Part shown: one piece after another, positions 7,430 through 14,097 of the stretch
Layout of the letters: every line of letters begins with the position of its first letter
Position numbering within the stretch: position 1 is the first letter of the stretch
DNA from: an archaeon
GTDB taxonomy: Archaea; Thermoproteota; Nitrososphaeria; Nitrososphaerales; UBA183
Length of the DNA stretch: 14,106 nucleotides
Direction: 5' to 3'
Assembly: GCA_021788415.1 (NCBI GenBank)
Contig: JAJYKR010000008.1
Coordinates: forward strand, 1-14,106
The notes under the pieces: generated by a model
Databases searched by the model: none
What the model was told of the DNA's origin: nothing
Seen by the model: only the letters and a program-made list of their open reading frames with translations
Position numbers and translations under genes: made by a program

Positions 7430-8081
7430 ACTGGATCCACTTCTGGACCAGCGGGGTGGCCTGCATCCTGCTGGCCATCATGAACCTCCCCTGGTCGGAC
7501 ACCCTCATCCTGACGGTCCCGTCCGTGGAGTACTCCACCGCAGCCACGGTCCTCGGCGCGTGCACCCCCTCCTCGAGCATCAGCAGCCCTGTCACCCCGT
7601 TCTCCCTCAGCTTCTGCCTCAGGTAGTCGAGGAACCTCAGGGACTTGTCCACCCCGACGTACTTCACGAAGTCTGTGAACGAGTCGACCACCAGGCGCTC
7701 GTCACGGTCAGGGTCGACCCTCGAGTCGTCGAAGAGCTTGCTGAGGGAGACAGAGACGTCGGTCAGCGACGCCAGCGAGACCGAGTATTTCGACCGCTTC
7801 CCCCCAAGCCTCCACGAGTAGCAGTCCAGGACATGGAGCCTCTCGGGGACCCCCTCGGTCCAGCGGAACATCGCCATGGTCTCCCCGATGGCCTGGTCCG
7901 CCTCCGCCGTGGACACCAGGAGCGCCTGGTCACCTCTGACCAGCCCGGTGTGGAGGAAGAGCTTCCCCAGTATGCTCTTCCCTGCCCCCGGCGGCCCGAG
8001 GACCAGCACCAGAGACCCCTTCGGCACCCCGCCGAGTATCACCTGGTCGAGTTCGGGGACGCCGAGGTTGAGCCTCTGCAC
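7416..8081 (-). CDS. KaiC-like RecA-fold ATPase A (minus strand)
   Basis: This is a single-domain KaiC/RadA-type ATPase of 221 residues if it starts at the GTG at 8081. Visible motifs are Walker A GPPGAGKS (29-36, Lys35) and Walker B RLVVDS (129-134, Asp133), preceded by a strand with LLVSTAEAD (54-62) where KaiC proteins usually carry catalytic Glu residues; only one Glu (60) is seen here. The C-terminal part has the family pattern GLLMLEEG then VEYSTDGTVRMRV. The size is close to FlaH, the KaiC-like archaellum motor protein, and the gene lies beside a FlaI/FlaJ pair. The GTG start puts a TATA-like element 27-28 bp upstream; a TTG at 8102 or longer frames are possible. The 3' end overlaps the Ig-protein gene by 14 bp, tail to tail. 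Its role as a gating or signalling ATPase is inference. Confidence 0.86.
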   Translation of the reverse strand: MQRLNLGVPELDQVILGGVPKGSLVLVLGPPGAGKSILGKLFLHTGLVRGDQALLVSTAEADQAIGETMAMFRWTEGVPERLHVLDCYSWRLGGKRSKYSVSLASLTDVSVSLSKLFDDSRVDPDRDERLVVDSFTDFVKYVGVDKSLRFLDYLRQKLRENGVTGLLMLEEGVHAPRTVAAVEYSTDGTVRMRVSDQGRFMMASRMQATPLVQKWIQFTIG

Positions 8082-8104
8082 GGTCCCCGCAGCTCCGCGC
8101 AAAC

Positions 8105-8112
8105 GCTTAAAG
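8105..8112. promoter_or_regulatory. shared, near-symmetric TATA element for the two divergent KaiC-like genes
   Basis: The sequence gcttaaag reads as a TATA-like element on both strands around the palindromic core TTAA (8107-8110). It lies 27-28 bp from the minus-strand GTG at 8081 and 28-29 bp from the plus-strand TTG at 8137. No other AT-rich stretch exists in the gap. This fits one element directing two divergent leaderless transcripts. Confidence 0.45.
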
Positions 8113-8136
8113 ACTTTGCAGCGCCGATTCGAAACG

Positions 8137-8868
8137 TTGTACACCCATGTGGGGGTGAAGGGGGTGGACGCCCTCCTCGACGGGAAGGGCATCCCGAGCG
8201 GGCACAACGTCCTGGTCCTGGGCGCCCCCGGGAGCGGGAAGACCACCTTCGGCCTCCAGTACCTGGTGGCGGGCGCAAAGGCGGGTGAAAACGGCGTTTA
8301 CGTGTCCCTGGACGAGGACCCGGACAGGCTCCTGGAGAGCACCGAGCCCCTCGGGCTGGGGGCCAAGGAGGCTGTCGCGGACAAGAAGATAGCGGTGGTG
8401 GACGCGTCCCCCATCAGGTTACTACCGGCGAAGGTCAAGCTCGGCTCGACCGAGATCGGGAGAAAGGAGTTCGCCGTCGCCACCCTGATCAACTCCGTGA
8501 CCGACGCCATCAAGAAGGTGGGAGCCCGGAGGGTGGTCATCGACCCCATCTCCACCCTGGTGGTCCACTACTCCGACGACTACGAGAGGAGGATAGCCCT
8601 CCTCGACCTGATGGCCGCCACGGTCAGGAGCAGGTGCACCACCCTGCTGGTGGCCGAGATGAGCGACCCGTCCCTGGAGCGGAAGTACCAGTTCGAGGAG
8701 TTCGTGGTGGACGGGGTCCTGGTCCTCACCAGGGTCCTGAGCGGCCAGAGCTTCACCCGGGTCTTCAGCGTGGAGAAGATGAGGGGGATAGACAACGACA
8801 GCCAGCCCCACCCCTACAGGATATCCGAAGGCGGGATCGAGGTCTTCCCGACCGAGCAGCTCTTCTAG
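8137..8868 (+). CDS. KaiC-like RecA-fold ATPase B (plus strand)
   Basis: This is a single-domain KaiC-family ATPase of 243 residues from the TTG at 8137. Motifs are Walker A GAPGSGKT (29-36, Lys35), the KaiC-type VYVSLDEDPDRL (54-65) with acidic residues after strand 2, Walker B RRVVIDPIS (131-139, Asp136), the TLLVAEM strand, and the classic C-terminal EEFVVDGVLVL then FSVEKMRGI segment of the KaiC domain. It is less divergent from the family than its minus-strand neighbour. The frame is open much further upstream (to 7876), but that part is antisense to ATPase A and is not credible. Starts at GTG 8149 or 8155 are also possible. It shares the 55-bp gap and the TATA element with ATPase A, so the two are probably co-expressed. 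The stop overlaps the winged-helix gene's stop by 4 bp (ctag). Confidence 0.88.
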   Translation: MYTHVGVKGVDALLDGKGIPSGHNVLVLGAPGSGKTTFGLQYLVAGAKAGENGVYVSLDEDPDRLLESTEPLGLGAKEAVADKKIAVVDASPIRLLPAKVKLGSTEIGRKEFAVATLINSVTDAIKKVGARRVVIDPISTLVVHYSDDYERRIALLDLMAATVRSRCTTLLVAEMSDPSLERKYQFEEFVVDGVLVLTRVLSGQSFTRVFSVEKMRGIDNDSQPHPYRISEGGIEVFPTEQLF

Positions 8869-9239
8869 GCGAAGAGGCCTATCTCTTCCCTGGCCCTGGT
8901 CTCAGGGACGAGGGCGGCAGTCAGCATCCCGGTCAGGTGCCTGTAGGACTCCAAGAAGGCGGCCCCCTGCTTCGTGGCGATGTAGGCCACCCTCCCTTCG
9001 TCGTCGACGACGGTGTCGATTAGCCTGGCCCCCATCAGCTGGGAGAGGAGGTAGGTGGCGGTGACCGAGTTGACGTTGGCCCTGATCAGCACCGCGTTCT
9101 TCGAAGACGCGCTGGCGCACGCGTCGAGCACGTCGGCCACCACGTCCAGGCGCCCCCTGTTCTTGGCCGGGGCGGCGAGCCTCGACCTCAGCGGCGCCTG
9201 CCGCTGGTCCCTCCGGTCTGTCTGCAGCGCCGGTAGCAT
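8865..9239 (-). CDS. small winged-helix DNA-binding protein (HTH_45-like, thaumarchaeal type)
   Basis: This is a 124-residue protein. The core from about 28 to 103 (NRGRLDVVADVLDACASAS through a recognition-helix-like segment TATYLLSQLMGARL to VAYIATKQGAAFLESYRHL) follows the pattern of archaeal winged-helix regulators (HTH_45): first helix, a variable helix 2, recognition helix with L-L-xx-G-L-I-like end, a beta wing, and TxxGxxFLxxYRxL. The first 25 residues are basic and may be disordered; the true start could lie downstream of the ATG at 9239. It converges on KaiC-like ATPase B with a 4-bp overlap and is a candidate local regulator of the pilus/KaiC cluster. That link is inferred from position only. 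Confidence 0.75.
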   Translation of the reverse strand: MLPALQTDRRDQRQAPLRSRLAAPAKNRGRLDVVADVLDACASASSKNAVLIRANVNSVTATYLLSQLMGARLIDTVVDDEGRVAYIATKQGAAFLESYRHLTGMLTAALVPETRAREEIGLFA

Positions 9240-9454
9240 GGCGGTGGGTGGTCAGGGCGCCCGATTAGAGGAGGTGTATCTCCAAGGCGTACAGACACGC
9301 AGGCGAGCGCCGCCCGGCTCGTCTGGGTTCGGCGCGGACGGGGCATGTTCCGCAGGGGGCCCCGGCCCGGCTATACCGCCTAACGAGATGAGCGCGACTT
9401 CTCAAGAAGAATAGAGTCGCACCGTTATCGCACCACCGTGAGACCCAGAGCCTG
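9240..9454. other. intergenic region between the winged-helix gene and the transposase remnant
   Basis: This 215-bp stretch is GC-rich. I see no convincing coding frame, tRNA or strong TATA element. A weak AT patch (gattagag, 9263-9270) lies about 26 bp upstream of the winged-helix ATG on the minus strand and could serve as its promoter. A short inverted repeat (ggag/ctcc) sits at 9272-9284. Confidence 0.3.
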
Positions 9455-10842
9455 ATGCAGGAGCCAAACTCAAAGCAGGTCGCGGTCTACGTGCCCGAGT
9501 TCGTCAGAGCAGGGTTGGGCCTCGCGATCTCGCAGATCTACGATGGCAGGGTCTACGATGACTTCCCGGGCAGATGCCAGCACTGTGGGAGCGTCAGACG
9601 CATCAAGAACGGGCGCCAGGGCGCGCTCTTCGCCAAGCTCATCTCTCCAGAGGGAAACTTCGTGGACGTGAACGTCATACTTCAGAGGTACATCTGCAGG
9701 GACTGCGGGGGCACCTACACCTCCCGCGGCCCTTTCTACGAAGGCACGATCTACGGGGCGCCGATCGTCGCCCTTGCCCTCTCTATGGACCATCCGGCAT
9801 ACTCTGTGGAGAGACGCTCGCCAACTAACCTCGGCGCCCAGATGAGCACGGACGCCGTGCTCGACTACGTGAGGCTCCTCGCCGACAGGGCGAAGGAGCT
9901 CGCCCCGCTCATCGAGGGGCAGTGAGACGGCCTGTTCGCGATAAACAAACGTGCTCAAACTCCTCTTCGGGGTCGAGGACGTGGGGCAGCTGAAGGAGAA
10001 AGCAGCTTCCTCAGGTGAGCGTCGAATCGCTCACCGACGAGACTTGCCCGAGGAGGAAGGGCGCGGTGAAGAAGATCATGGATGAGATCGTGGAAGGGAA
10101 GAAGCGCGTAGTGCACAGGGGCATGAATGAAGGGCGACTTGGTCGTCGTCGACGGGAAGGACGGGAGGAGGGCCTCGTTCCCAGACTCCTTCACGTTCGC
10201 CCTTTCGTATCTGCCGGGGGCTCAGGCCTACGCGTCCCTGATCTGCACCCCCCGACCGTTCAACCAGATGCTCGCTGACGTGCTGTTCAGGGCGCTCGAG
10301 GGGGCGTCCTTCAACATGACAGACGGCTCCCACAACTACACCGAGGTGGTGAAGGACCACGTCATTCATCGACCCGGCCCACAGGACGAGGACGGAGCTG
10401 AGGCGCGACCCGAAGTTCAAGGGGATGAAGAAGGAGCTCACCGAATCGGGCAAGAAGGTCATGGAGGCGAAGGGTGAGGAGGAGAGGACGAAGGCCATCG
10501 AGCGCAGGAAAGAGAAGATCGGGGAGGTCTCTCGGTATGCCAAGGCGAAGTATCAGGATGTCAAGAGGTCGACCATCGAGCAGGTGAGGAGGGAGCACCC
10601 TGAGCTCTTCGACGGCAAGGGCGGCTTCACGGGTAGAGCCGTCACCAGCAACGGAGCGGAAGGAGGGAGGGAACCATCGGGTCAAGGACGCGGTCAGGGT
10701 CCCGTACTCGAGGGTCGACTCTGCTGCCGGAGAGAGCATACTCGCGACGATCAGGGACTCCCTCTCGACCATCAGGGCTGGCAGGGCCGTGGCGAACGCC
10801 GCCGGAGCGTTCACGTTCGGGAGGGTGATGCTGGGGGCGTGA
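9455..10842 (+). pseudogene. decayed DDE transposase with N-terminal zinc ribbon
   Basis: Joining frames gives a protein of about 460 residues broken in about five places. Part 1 (9455-9925, 156 aa, ends at a TGA) has a zinc ribbon with CQHCG and CRDCG, then YGAPIVALALSMD and a helical segment. The next pieces are read in different frames: 9951-10014 (VLKLLFGVEDVGQLKEK), 10015-10128 (a helical segment ending VVHRGMNEG), 10129-10370 (DLVVVDGKDG with a candidate first Asp at 10151, and NMTDGSHNY with a second Asp at 10322), 10371-10660 (a charged helical insert ending VTSNGAE, with a candidate Glu codon at 10659) and 10672-10842 (VKDAVRVPYSRVDSAAGES to FTFGRVMLGA). The order zinc ribbon, D, D, long helical insert, E is that of archaeal DDE transposases. 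I cannot name the IS family. Clear terminal inverted repeats were not found, so the element's outer limits are unknown. The first piece might be annotated on its own as a hypothetical zinc-ribbon protein. Confidence 0.8.
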
Positions 10843-11020
10843 GATGGGCAACCACACAGGAGAAGATTGAACGGAGTGTGGCCAGCTGGAAAGGCAACCT
10901 GGGATGCCCACGCGCGGAGCCTCCAGACAACCTGCAGATGGCATCGCGCATCCTCCAAGGAGGCGGATGGAGCCAGCCAACAAAGCGACATCGCCCGTCC
11001 GAGCCTCGCAAAGAGCTTAA
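10843..11020 (+). other. gap after the transposase remnant
   Basis: This 178-bp stretch has no reading frame I trust. It holds a small perfect inverted repeat, cctcc-aa-ggagg, at 10952-10963 and an AT-containing patch cttaatt (11016-11022) at its end. The patch overlaps the TTG start of the next gene and lies about 29 bp before that gene's alternative GTG start at 11048. Part of this stretch may be the right end of the dead element. Confidence 0.3.
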
Positions 11021-11797
11021 TTGGCGTCCCGTCGGCTATTCAAGATCGTGCCGAAGAAGGCCGGGTCAAAGAAGAGCGATCTTGTGAAGGGTGCAGTGAA
11101 GCTCAGCAAGGAATACCAGGAGCTTCAGCGCGTGACCGAGCTTGAGCGAAAGGGTAGGAAGGAACTCGTCGAGAAATTCAGGAGTCTGCAGGGATGGGTG
11201 GGAAAGAGCGTCCCCATTCCCGGCAGCGCGCTGGCGACGGATTCGCCCCAGATAAAGGAAGCCTACGTGACCAGCGACTGCGTGGTGGTCACGGTCGGCC
11301 CGAGCGGGGCCGAGCGGAAGACGCCCCTCGAGGAGCTGGAGCCGTCGGTGTTCGTGTCTGTCATCCAGGATTTCGCCCCGAAGCTCAGGAGGCTGGTCCT
11401 GGACAAGAAGCGGGAACTCATCGAAGCGGGCGCGCCCAGGATCGAGCTGAGGACCACGCTGGCCGGCTCACAGGTGCTCCTCTTCGACTGGAGGCAGTAC
11501 AGGCTTACACTCGCGAACAAGGGAGGGGATGCCAGAGACTTGCGACTCTCAGCGGGGGGAGACGTGACCCAGAACTACGGCCCCTTCGCGGTGAGGAAAG
11601 GGGACAAGATCGAGCTGAGCCTGCGCCGCTTCAGGGCGCTTTCGTCCGCGGGGTCCGTGCCTGTAACGATACGCTGTAGAGACGAGGACGGCCACGAGTA
11701 CGAGGGCAACGGAACGGTCAAGCTAGAAACCGACGACTGGCAGGAGGTAAGGATGTCCCTGAAGGAGCCGGAGGGACTCTCCGAGGACCACTGGTAG
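11021..11797 (+). CDS. unrecognised cytoplasmic protein with helical N-terminus and beta-rich C-terminus
   Basis: This is a 258-residue protein with strong GC-third-position codon use, so it is very likely real. The first 60 residues are basic and helical (SKKSDLVKGAVKLSKEYQEL then LERKGRKELVEKF). A middle part carries a small beta unit (AYVTSDCVVVTVGPSG) and a helix (VFVSVIQDFAPKLRRLVLDKKRELIEAG). The C-terminal half (about 145-245) alternates strands and turns and could be an Ig-like or beta-sandwich fold (QYRLTLANKGGDARDLRLS). No signal peptide or membrane segment is seen. The start may be TTG 11021 or GTG 11048; the only AT-rich patch upstream suits the GTG. The gene stands alone between the dead transposase and a small secreted protein, so context does not give a function. 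Confidence 0.7.
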   Translation: MASRRLFKIVPKKAGSKKSDLVKGAVKLSKEYQELQRVTELERKGRKELVEKFRSLQGWVGKSVPIPGSALATDSPQIKEAYVTSDCVVVTVGPSGAERKTPLEELEPSVFVSVIQDFAPKLRRLVLDKKRELIEAGAPRIELRTTLAGSQVLLFDWRQYRLTLANKGGDARDLRLSAGGDVTQNYGPFAVRKGDKIELSLRRFRALSSAGSVPVTIRCRDEDGHEYEGNGTVKLETDDWQEVRMSLKEPEGLSEDHW

Positions 11798-11867
11798 CGG
11801 CGACGCAACCTCTGCGACGACATGGGTGGGCTGGCCATGCGCCTCGCCCTCCGGCCCCTCAGACAGA

Positions 11868-11874
11868 CATAAGT
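11868..11874 (+). promoter_or_regulatory. possible TATA-like box for the small cysteine-motif protein
   Basis: The core cataagt is centred about 31 bp upstream of the ATG at 11902, slightly longer than the leaderless spacing seen elsewhere in the window. This would give a leader of about 5 nt. It is the only AT-rich patch in the gap. Confidence 0.3.
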
Positions 11875-11901
11875 GGACGGGCCCCGCAAGTCAGGGCCGT
11901 A

Positions 11902-12156
11902 ATGAGAAGGAAGGAAGCCGCCGTGGTCGCAGTGGCCGTCGCGCTTGCCGCCGTGGCGGCGGTCTTCTTCGTGCCTCTCGTGCCCACCCGGGAGTACTCG
12001 AGCTGCGTCTGCCCGCCGCTGGCAACCTGCAACTGCCCCGAAATCCCGGCGGGGGCCACGGCGCACCTGGTGCTCTGGTCGCCCAGCTGGCTCTTCGCGC
12101 GGTACGGGAGCTACCTGTCTACCCATCCGCTGGGATACGCCGTCGTCCCTCCCTGA
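11902..12156 (+). CDS. small membrane-anchored or secreted protein with a CxC-x5-CxC motif
   Basis: This is an 84-residue protein with a basic start (MRRKE) and a hydrophobic helix (about 7-27, Ala/Val-rich) that is either a signal peptide or an N-terminal anchor. A four-cysteine cluster follows directly: C35, C37, C43 and C45 in CVCPPLATCNCP. The remainder (46-84) is Trp/Tyr/Pro-containing. Codon use is strongly GC-third, like its neighbours, which supports a real gene. The cysteines lie on the outside and could form disulfides or bind a metal. I do not recognise the family. It lies between two unrelated plus-strand genes and probably has its own promoter. Confidence 0.6.
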   Translation: MRRKEAAVVAVAVALAAVAAVFFVPLVPTREYSSCVCPPLATCNCPEIPAGATAHLVLWSPSWLFARYGSYLSTHPLGYAVVPP

Positions 12157-12249
12157 GCCGTAGCCGGCCTTGGACGGCGTCGGGGCCGCACAACCGGTGC
12201 TAGGCGCTCTCGGTTGGCCGACTCGCGGGTTCCGGTCCTCCCGGCAACT

Positions 12250-12255
12250 CTTATC
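12250..12255 (+). promoter_or_regulatory. TATA-like box of the TrmB-like regulator
   Basis: The core cttatc is centred about 26-27 bp upstream of the GTG at 12279 in otherwise GC-rich DNA with no Shine-Dalgarno sequence. This matches a leaderless transcript and supports the GTG start. Confidence 0.5.
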
Positions 12256-12278
12256 TCGCCTCGGAGCCACGCGGAGCC

Positions 12279-13481
12279 GTGGACGAGCGCCTCGTCGAGC
12301 TCCTCGGCATCTACGGCCTCAGCGAGAGGGAGGCGCGGACCTTCGTCTTCCTGACCAGGAACGGCGCCTGCGGCGCCGGGGACCTGGCGAGGGCCATAGG
12401 GATACGCAGGATGGAGGCCTACAGGCTGCTCAAGCGCCTCCTGGAGCGGGGGATCGTGGTCTCGACGGCTGGGAAGCCGATCAGGTACCAGGCCGAGACC
12501 CTGGACGGGGTCGTCTCCCTCCTCACCGACGAACAGAAGGGGGTCGTCCGCCGGATGGAGGAGGCCCGGGGGGAGCTGGCGGGGCTGTGGAAGCAGGTCC
12601 CCAGGGCCCCGGTGGAGAGCTTCGAGCAGAAGTTCAGGATAATCCAGGGGAGGGAGCAGATCTACAACGCCATGACGAAGATGGTCGAGCTGGCCACCGA
12701 GTCCCTGGACCTGGTCCTGACGAGGAACGACATCACCCAGGCCCACGTGCTCGGGATAGGGGACAAGATAGTGGAGGCGGCCAGGAGGGGGGTGAAGGTG
12801 AGCGTGGTCGCCCCCGTGGACGGCGCGACCCTGGAGGCCGCCGACAGCCTGGCGAAGGCCGCAGAGCTGCGCCACTCCGAGGAAGCCCCCCGGAGCAGGC
12901 TCGTGGTCGCAGACGGGGCCCAGACCCTGGTCTCCCTGGTCCTGGACGACACCAAGGGGGCGAAGAACGACAGGGACGTGGCCATATGGACGGACAGCAA
13001 GGATTACGCGGAGACCATGGCGGGGCTCTACCGGGTCTCCTTCGCGAAGGCGGAGGACGCTGGGGAGAGGATCGCCCGGGTCCGCAGCCAGATGAGGTTC
13101 GCGGAAAGGACAACGTCCATGGTGGCCGTGGTCCGCGACGCCCTCTCAGACCGCGGGTGGAAGGTGGAGGCGCCGGGGATGATCAGAGGGGCCTCCGGAG
13201 CTGAGTTCGAGTTCGCGGCCGTGCTGTCTGGCCCAGACAGGAAGAAGTTCGGCCTGGACGTCGTCTTCGGCCAGAAGGGGGGGTCGGTCGCCGAGAAGGT
13301 CGCCGCTTCGGCCCTGAAGAAGCTGGAGCTCAAGGACGCCGGCCTGGTCATAGTCGCGACCCCGGGGCCGGACGAGCAGACAACAGGCCTGGCGAGGCTC
13401 CTGGGGGCGTCCGTGGTGGACGGGAGCGACGCGGTCGACGCGGCGGCCGCCATCAGGAACTCGGTCGCGGGGGACACCTAG
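12279..13481 (+). CDS. TrmB-like transcription regulator with PLD-like middle and nuclease-fold-like C-terminal domain
   Basis: This is a 400-residue protein. Residues 1-75 are a TrmB-type winged helix (LLGIYGLSEREARTFVFL, then the recognition helix IRRMEAYRLLKRLLERGIV and the wing PIRYQAE). A helical linker (80-105) leads to a phospholipase D-like sensor region (about 115-260: FRIIQGREQIYNAM, IVEAARRGVKVSVVAPV), where TrmB relatives bind effectors; no HKD catalytic motif is seen. The C-terminal part (about 285-395) resembles the restriction-endonuclease-like domain found in several archaeal regulators: GASGAEFEFAAVL (304-316), GLDVVFG (325-331), a helix, LVIVATPGP (356-364) and a final strand-helix. 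The acidic residues E309, E311 and D327 could be active-site remnants, but this is by eye. The target genes are unknown. The 3' end overlaps the minus-strand neighbour by 29 bp. Confidence 0.82.
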   Translation: MDERLVELLGIYGLSEREARTFVFLTRNGACGAGDLARAIGIRRMEAYRLLKRLLERGIVVSTAGKPIRYQAETLDGVVSLLTDEQKGVVRRMEEARGELAGLWKQVPRAPVESFEQKFRIIQGREQIYNAMTKMVELATESLDLVLTRNDITQAHVLGIGDKIVEAARRGVKVSVVAPVDGATLEAADSLAKAAELRHSEEAPRSRLVVADGAQTLVSLVLDDTKGAKNDRDVAIWTDSKDYAETMAGLYRVSFAKAEDAGERIARVRSQMRFAERTTSMVAVVRDALSDRGWKVEAPGMIRGASGAEFEFAAVLSGPDRKKFGLDVVFGQKGGSVAEKVAASALKKLELKDAGLVIVATPGPDEQTTGLARLLGASVVDGSDAVDAAAAIRNSVAGDT

Positions 13482-13866
13482 CCCCCTCTGCCACGTCGGA
13501 GTACCCGGTCGTTATCACGATGTAGTCCTTCAGGGCCTTGGTGACGTTGTTGATGGCGAGCATGTCGTTCCTCCTGAGTATGAGGAAGGGGAGCGAGAAG
13601 GATATGGAGACGGTGGTGACTGGGACGGACTCCTCCCCGACTATGGAGACTATGACCTGCTTGTAGGCTGCGTCGAAGGAGGTGGTGTAGATGTTCTTCC
13701 TGAGGGAGCCCTTCTCGAAGACGAGGATCCACCCCTGCTCCTTGGTCAGCCTGTAGCCGAACCCCGAGAGGTGCCGGGTGACCAGGTCCCTCACGGTCCT
13801 CCTCCCCACGTCTAGGGTGAAAGTCTCGGAGTGCTCTCCCACGACGGCCCAGGGGGCGGAGTTCAT
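13453..13866 (-). CDS. unrecognised 137-residue protein
   Basis: This minus-strand frame has GC-third codon use and a globular-looking sequence, so it is probably real. The N-terminal half has a helix and strands (TVRDLVTRHLSGFGYRL, GWILVFEKGS), followed by a strand pair (KQVIVSIVGEE, TTVSISFSLPFLIL) and a helix (LAINNVTKALKDYIV). The C-terminal 18 residues are Pro/Arg/Ser-rich and overlap the 3' end of the TrmB-like gene by 29 bp. No signal peptide or motif that I recognise is present. The ATG at 13866 is preferred; an out-of-frame ATG lies at 13870. An AT-rich patch (aaattat, 13884-13890) lies upstream but slightly too close to be an ideal TATA box. Function unknown. Confidence 0.7.
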   Translation of the reverse strand: MNSAPWAVVGEHSETFTLDVGRRTVRDLVTRHLSGFGYRLTKEQGWILVFEKGSLRKNIYTTSFDAAYKQVIVSIVGEESVPVTTVSISFSLPFLILRRNDMLAINNVTKALKDYIVITTGYSDVAEGARCPPRPSS

Positions 13867-14097
13867 TCATAAACGCTGTGGAGAAATTATCCGGTCCTGC
13901 GGTTTTGTTCCTCCCATGGGGTGGCTCAATTGGGTGTTCCCTCTGGAGTGGTGAGTGCCGCTTTCAGAAGGGCAAGCTATTTGTTCTGCCCCTCAAGCCT
14001 GATCCCCGCCCTCTGTGCGGGGGTCTGCCCGTCCAAGGCCTGATGGGACTTGACAAAGCTATAGTGAATCCTTTGCCCCTCGGCAAGAGGGGTTGAG
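13867..14097. other. hairpin-rich, probably non-coding region
   Basis: Three perfect stems lie in the right half: gggca/tgccc (13970-13974 with 13987-13991), ccccgc/gcgggg with a 7-nt loop (14004-14022) and cccctc/gaggggg-type stem with a 5-nt loop (14076-14092). A TATA-like patch (gctatag, 14058-14064) precedes the last stem. The 72-codon frame at 13878-14096 lacks recognisable protein features. An ATG at 14098 could start the next gene, with the gagggg of the last hairpin a short way upstream. The stretch could be a structured leader or a small RNA, but nothing matches an RNA family I know. Confidence 0.35.

Noticed and set aside
7876..8136. Upstream extension of KaiC-like ATPase B by 87 codons
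   Set aside because: The extra residues are antisense to KaiC-like ATPase A and Pro/Ser-rich; KaiC-domain homology begins just after 8137 and a TATA-like box fits that start.
8082..8246. Longer start of KaiC-like ATPase A
   Set aside because: The added residues are antisense to KaiC-like ATPase B and lack family similarity; the GTG at 8081 fits both the domain start and the promoter spacing.
9055..9414. 119-codon plus-strand frame
   Set aside because: It is largely antisense to the winged-helix gene and continues into GC-rich intergenic DNA, with no domain signal.
9410..10900. Terminal inverted repeats of the dead transposase element
   Set aside because: I compared about 50 bp on each side by eye and found no convincing match, so no element ends or target-site duplications are claimed.
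12225..12245. T-arm-like string gggttccggtcc
   Set aside because: The flanking bases do not form a T stem and no D arm or anticodon arm lies at the right distance.
12170..13204. 344-codon plus-strand frame rich in Gly, Arg and Pro
   Set aside because: It is a shadow of the TrmB-like gene, whose own frame shows a clear winged helix and domain structure.
13915..13960. tRNA-like D-arm sequence (tggctcaattgg)
   Set aside because: It matches the A-box pattern, but no acceptor stem, anticodon arm or T-arm can be folded around it.
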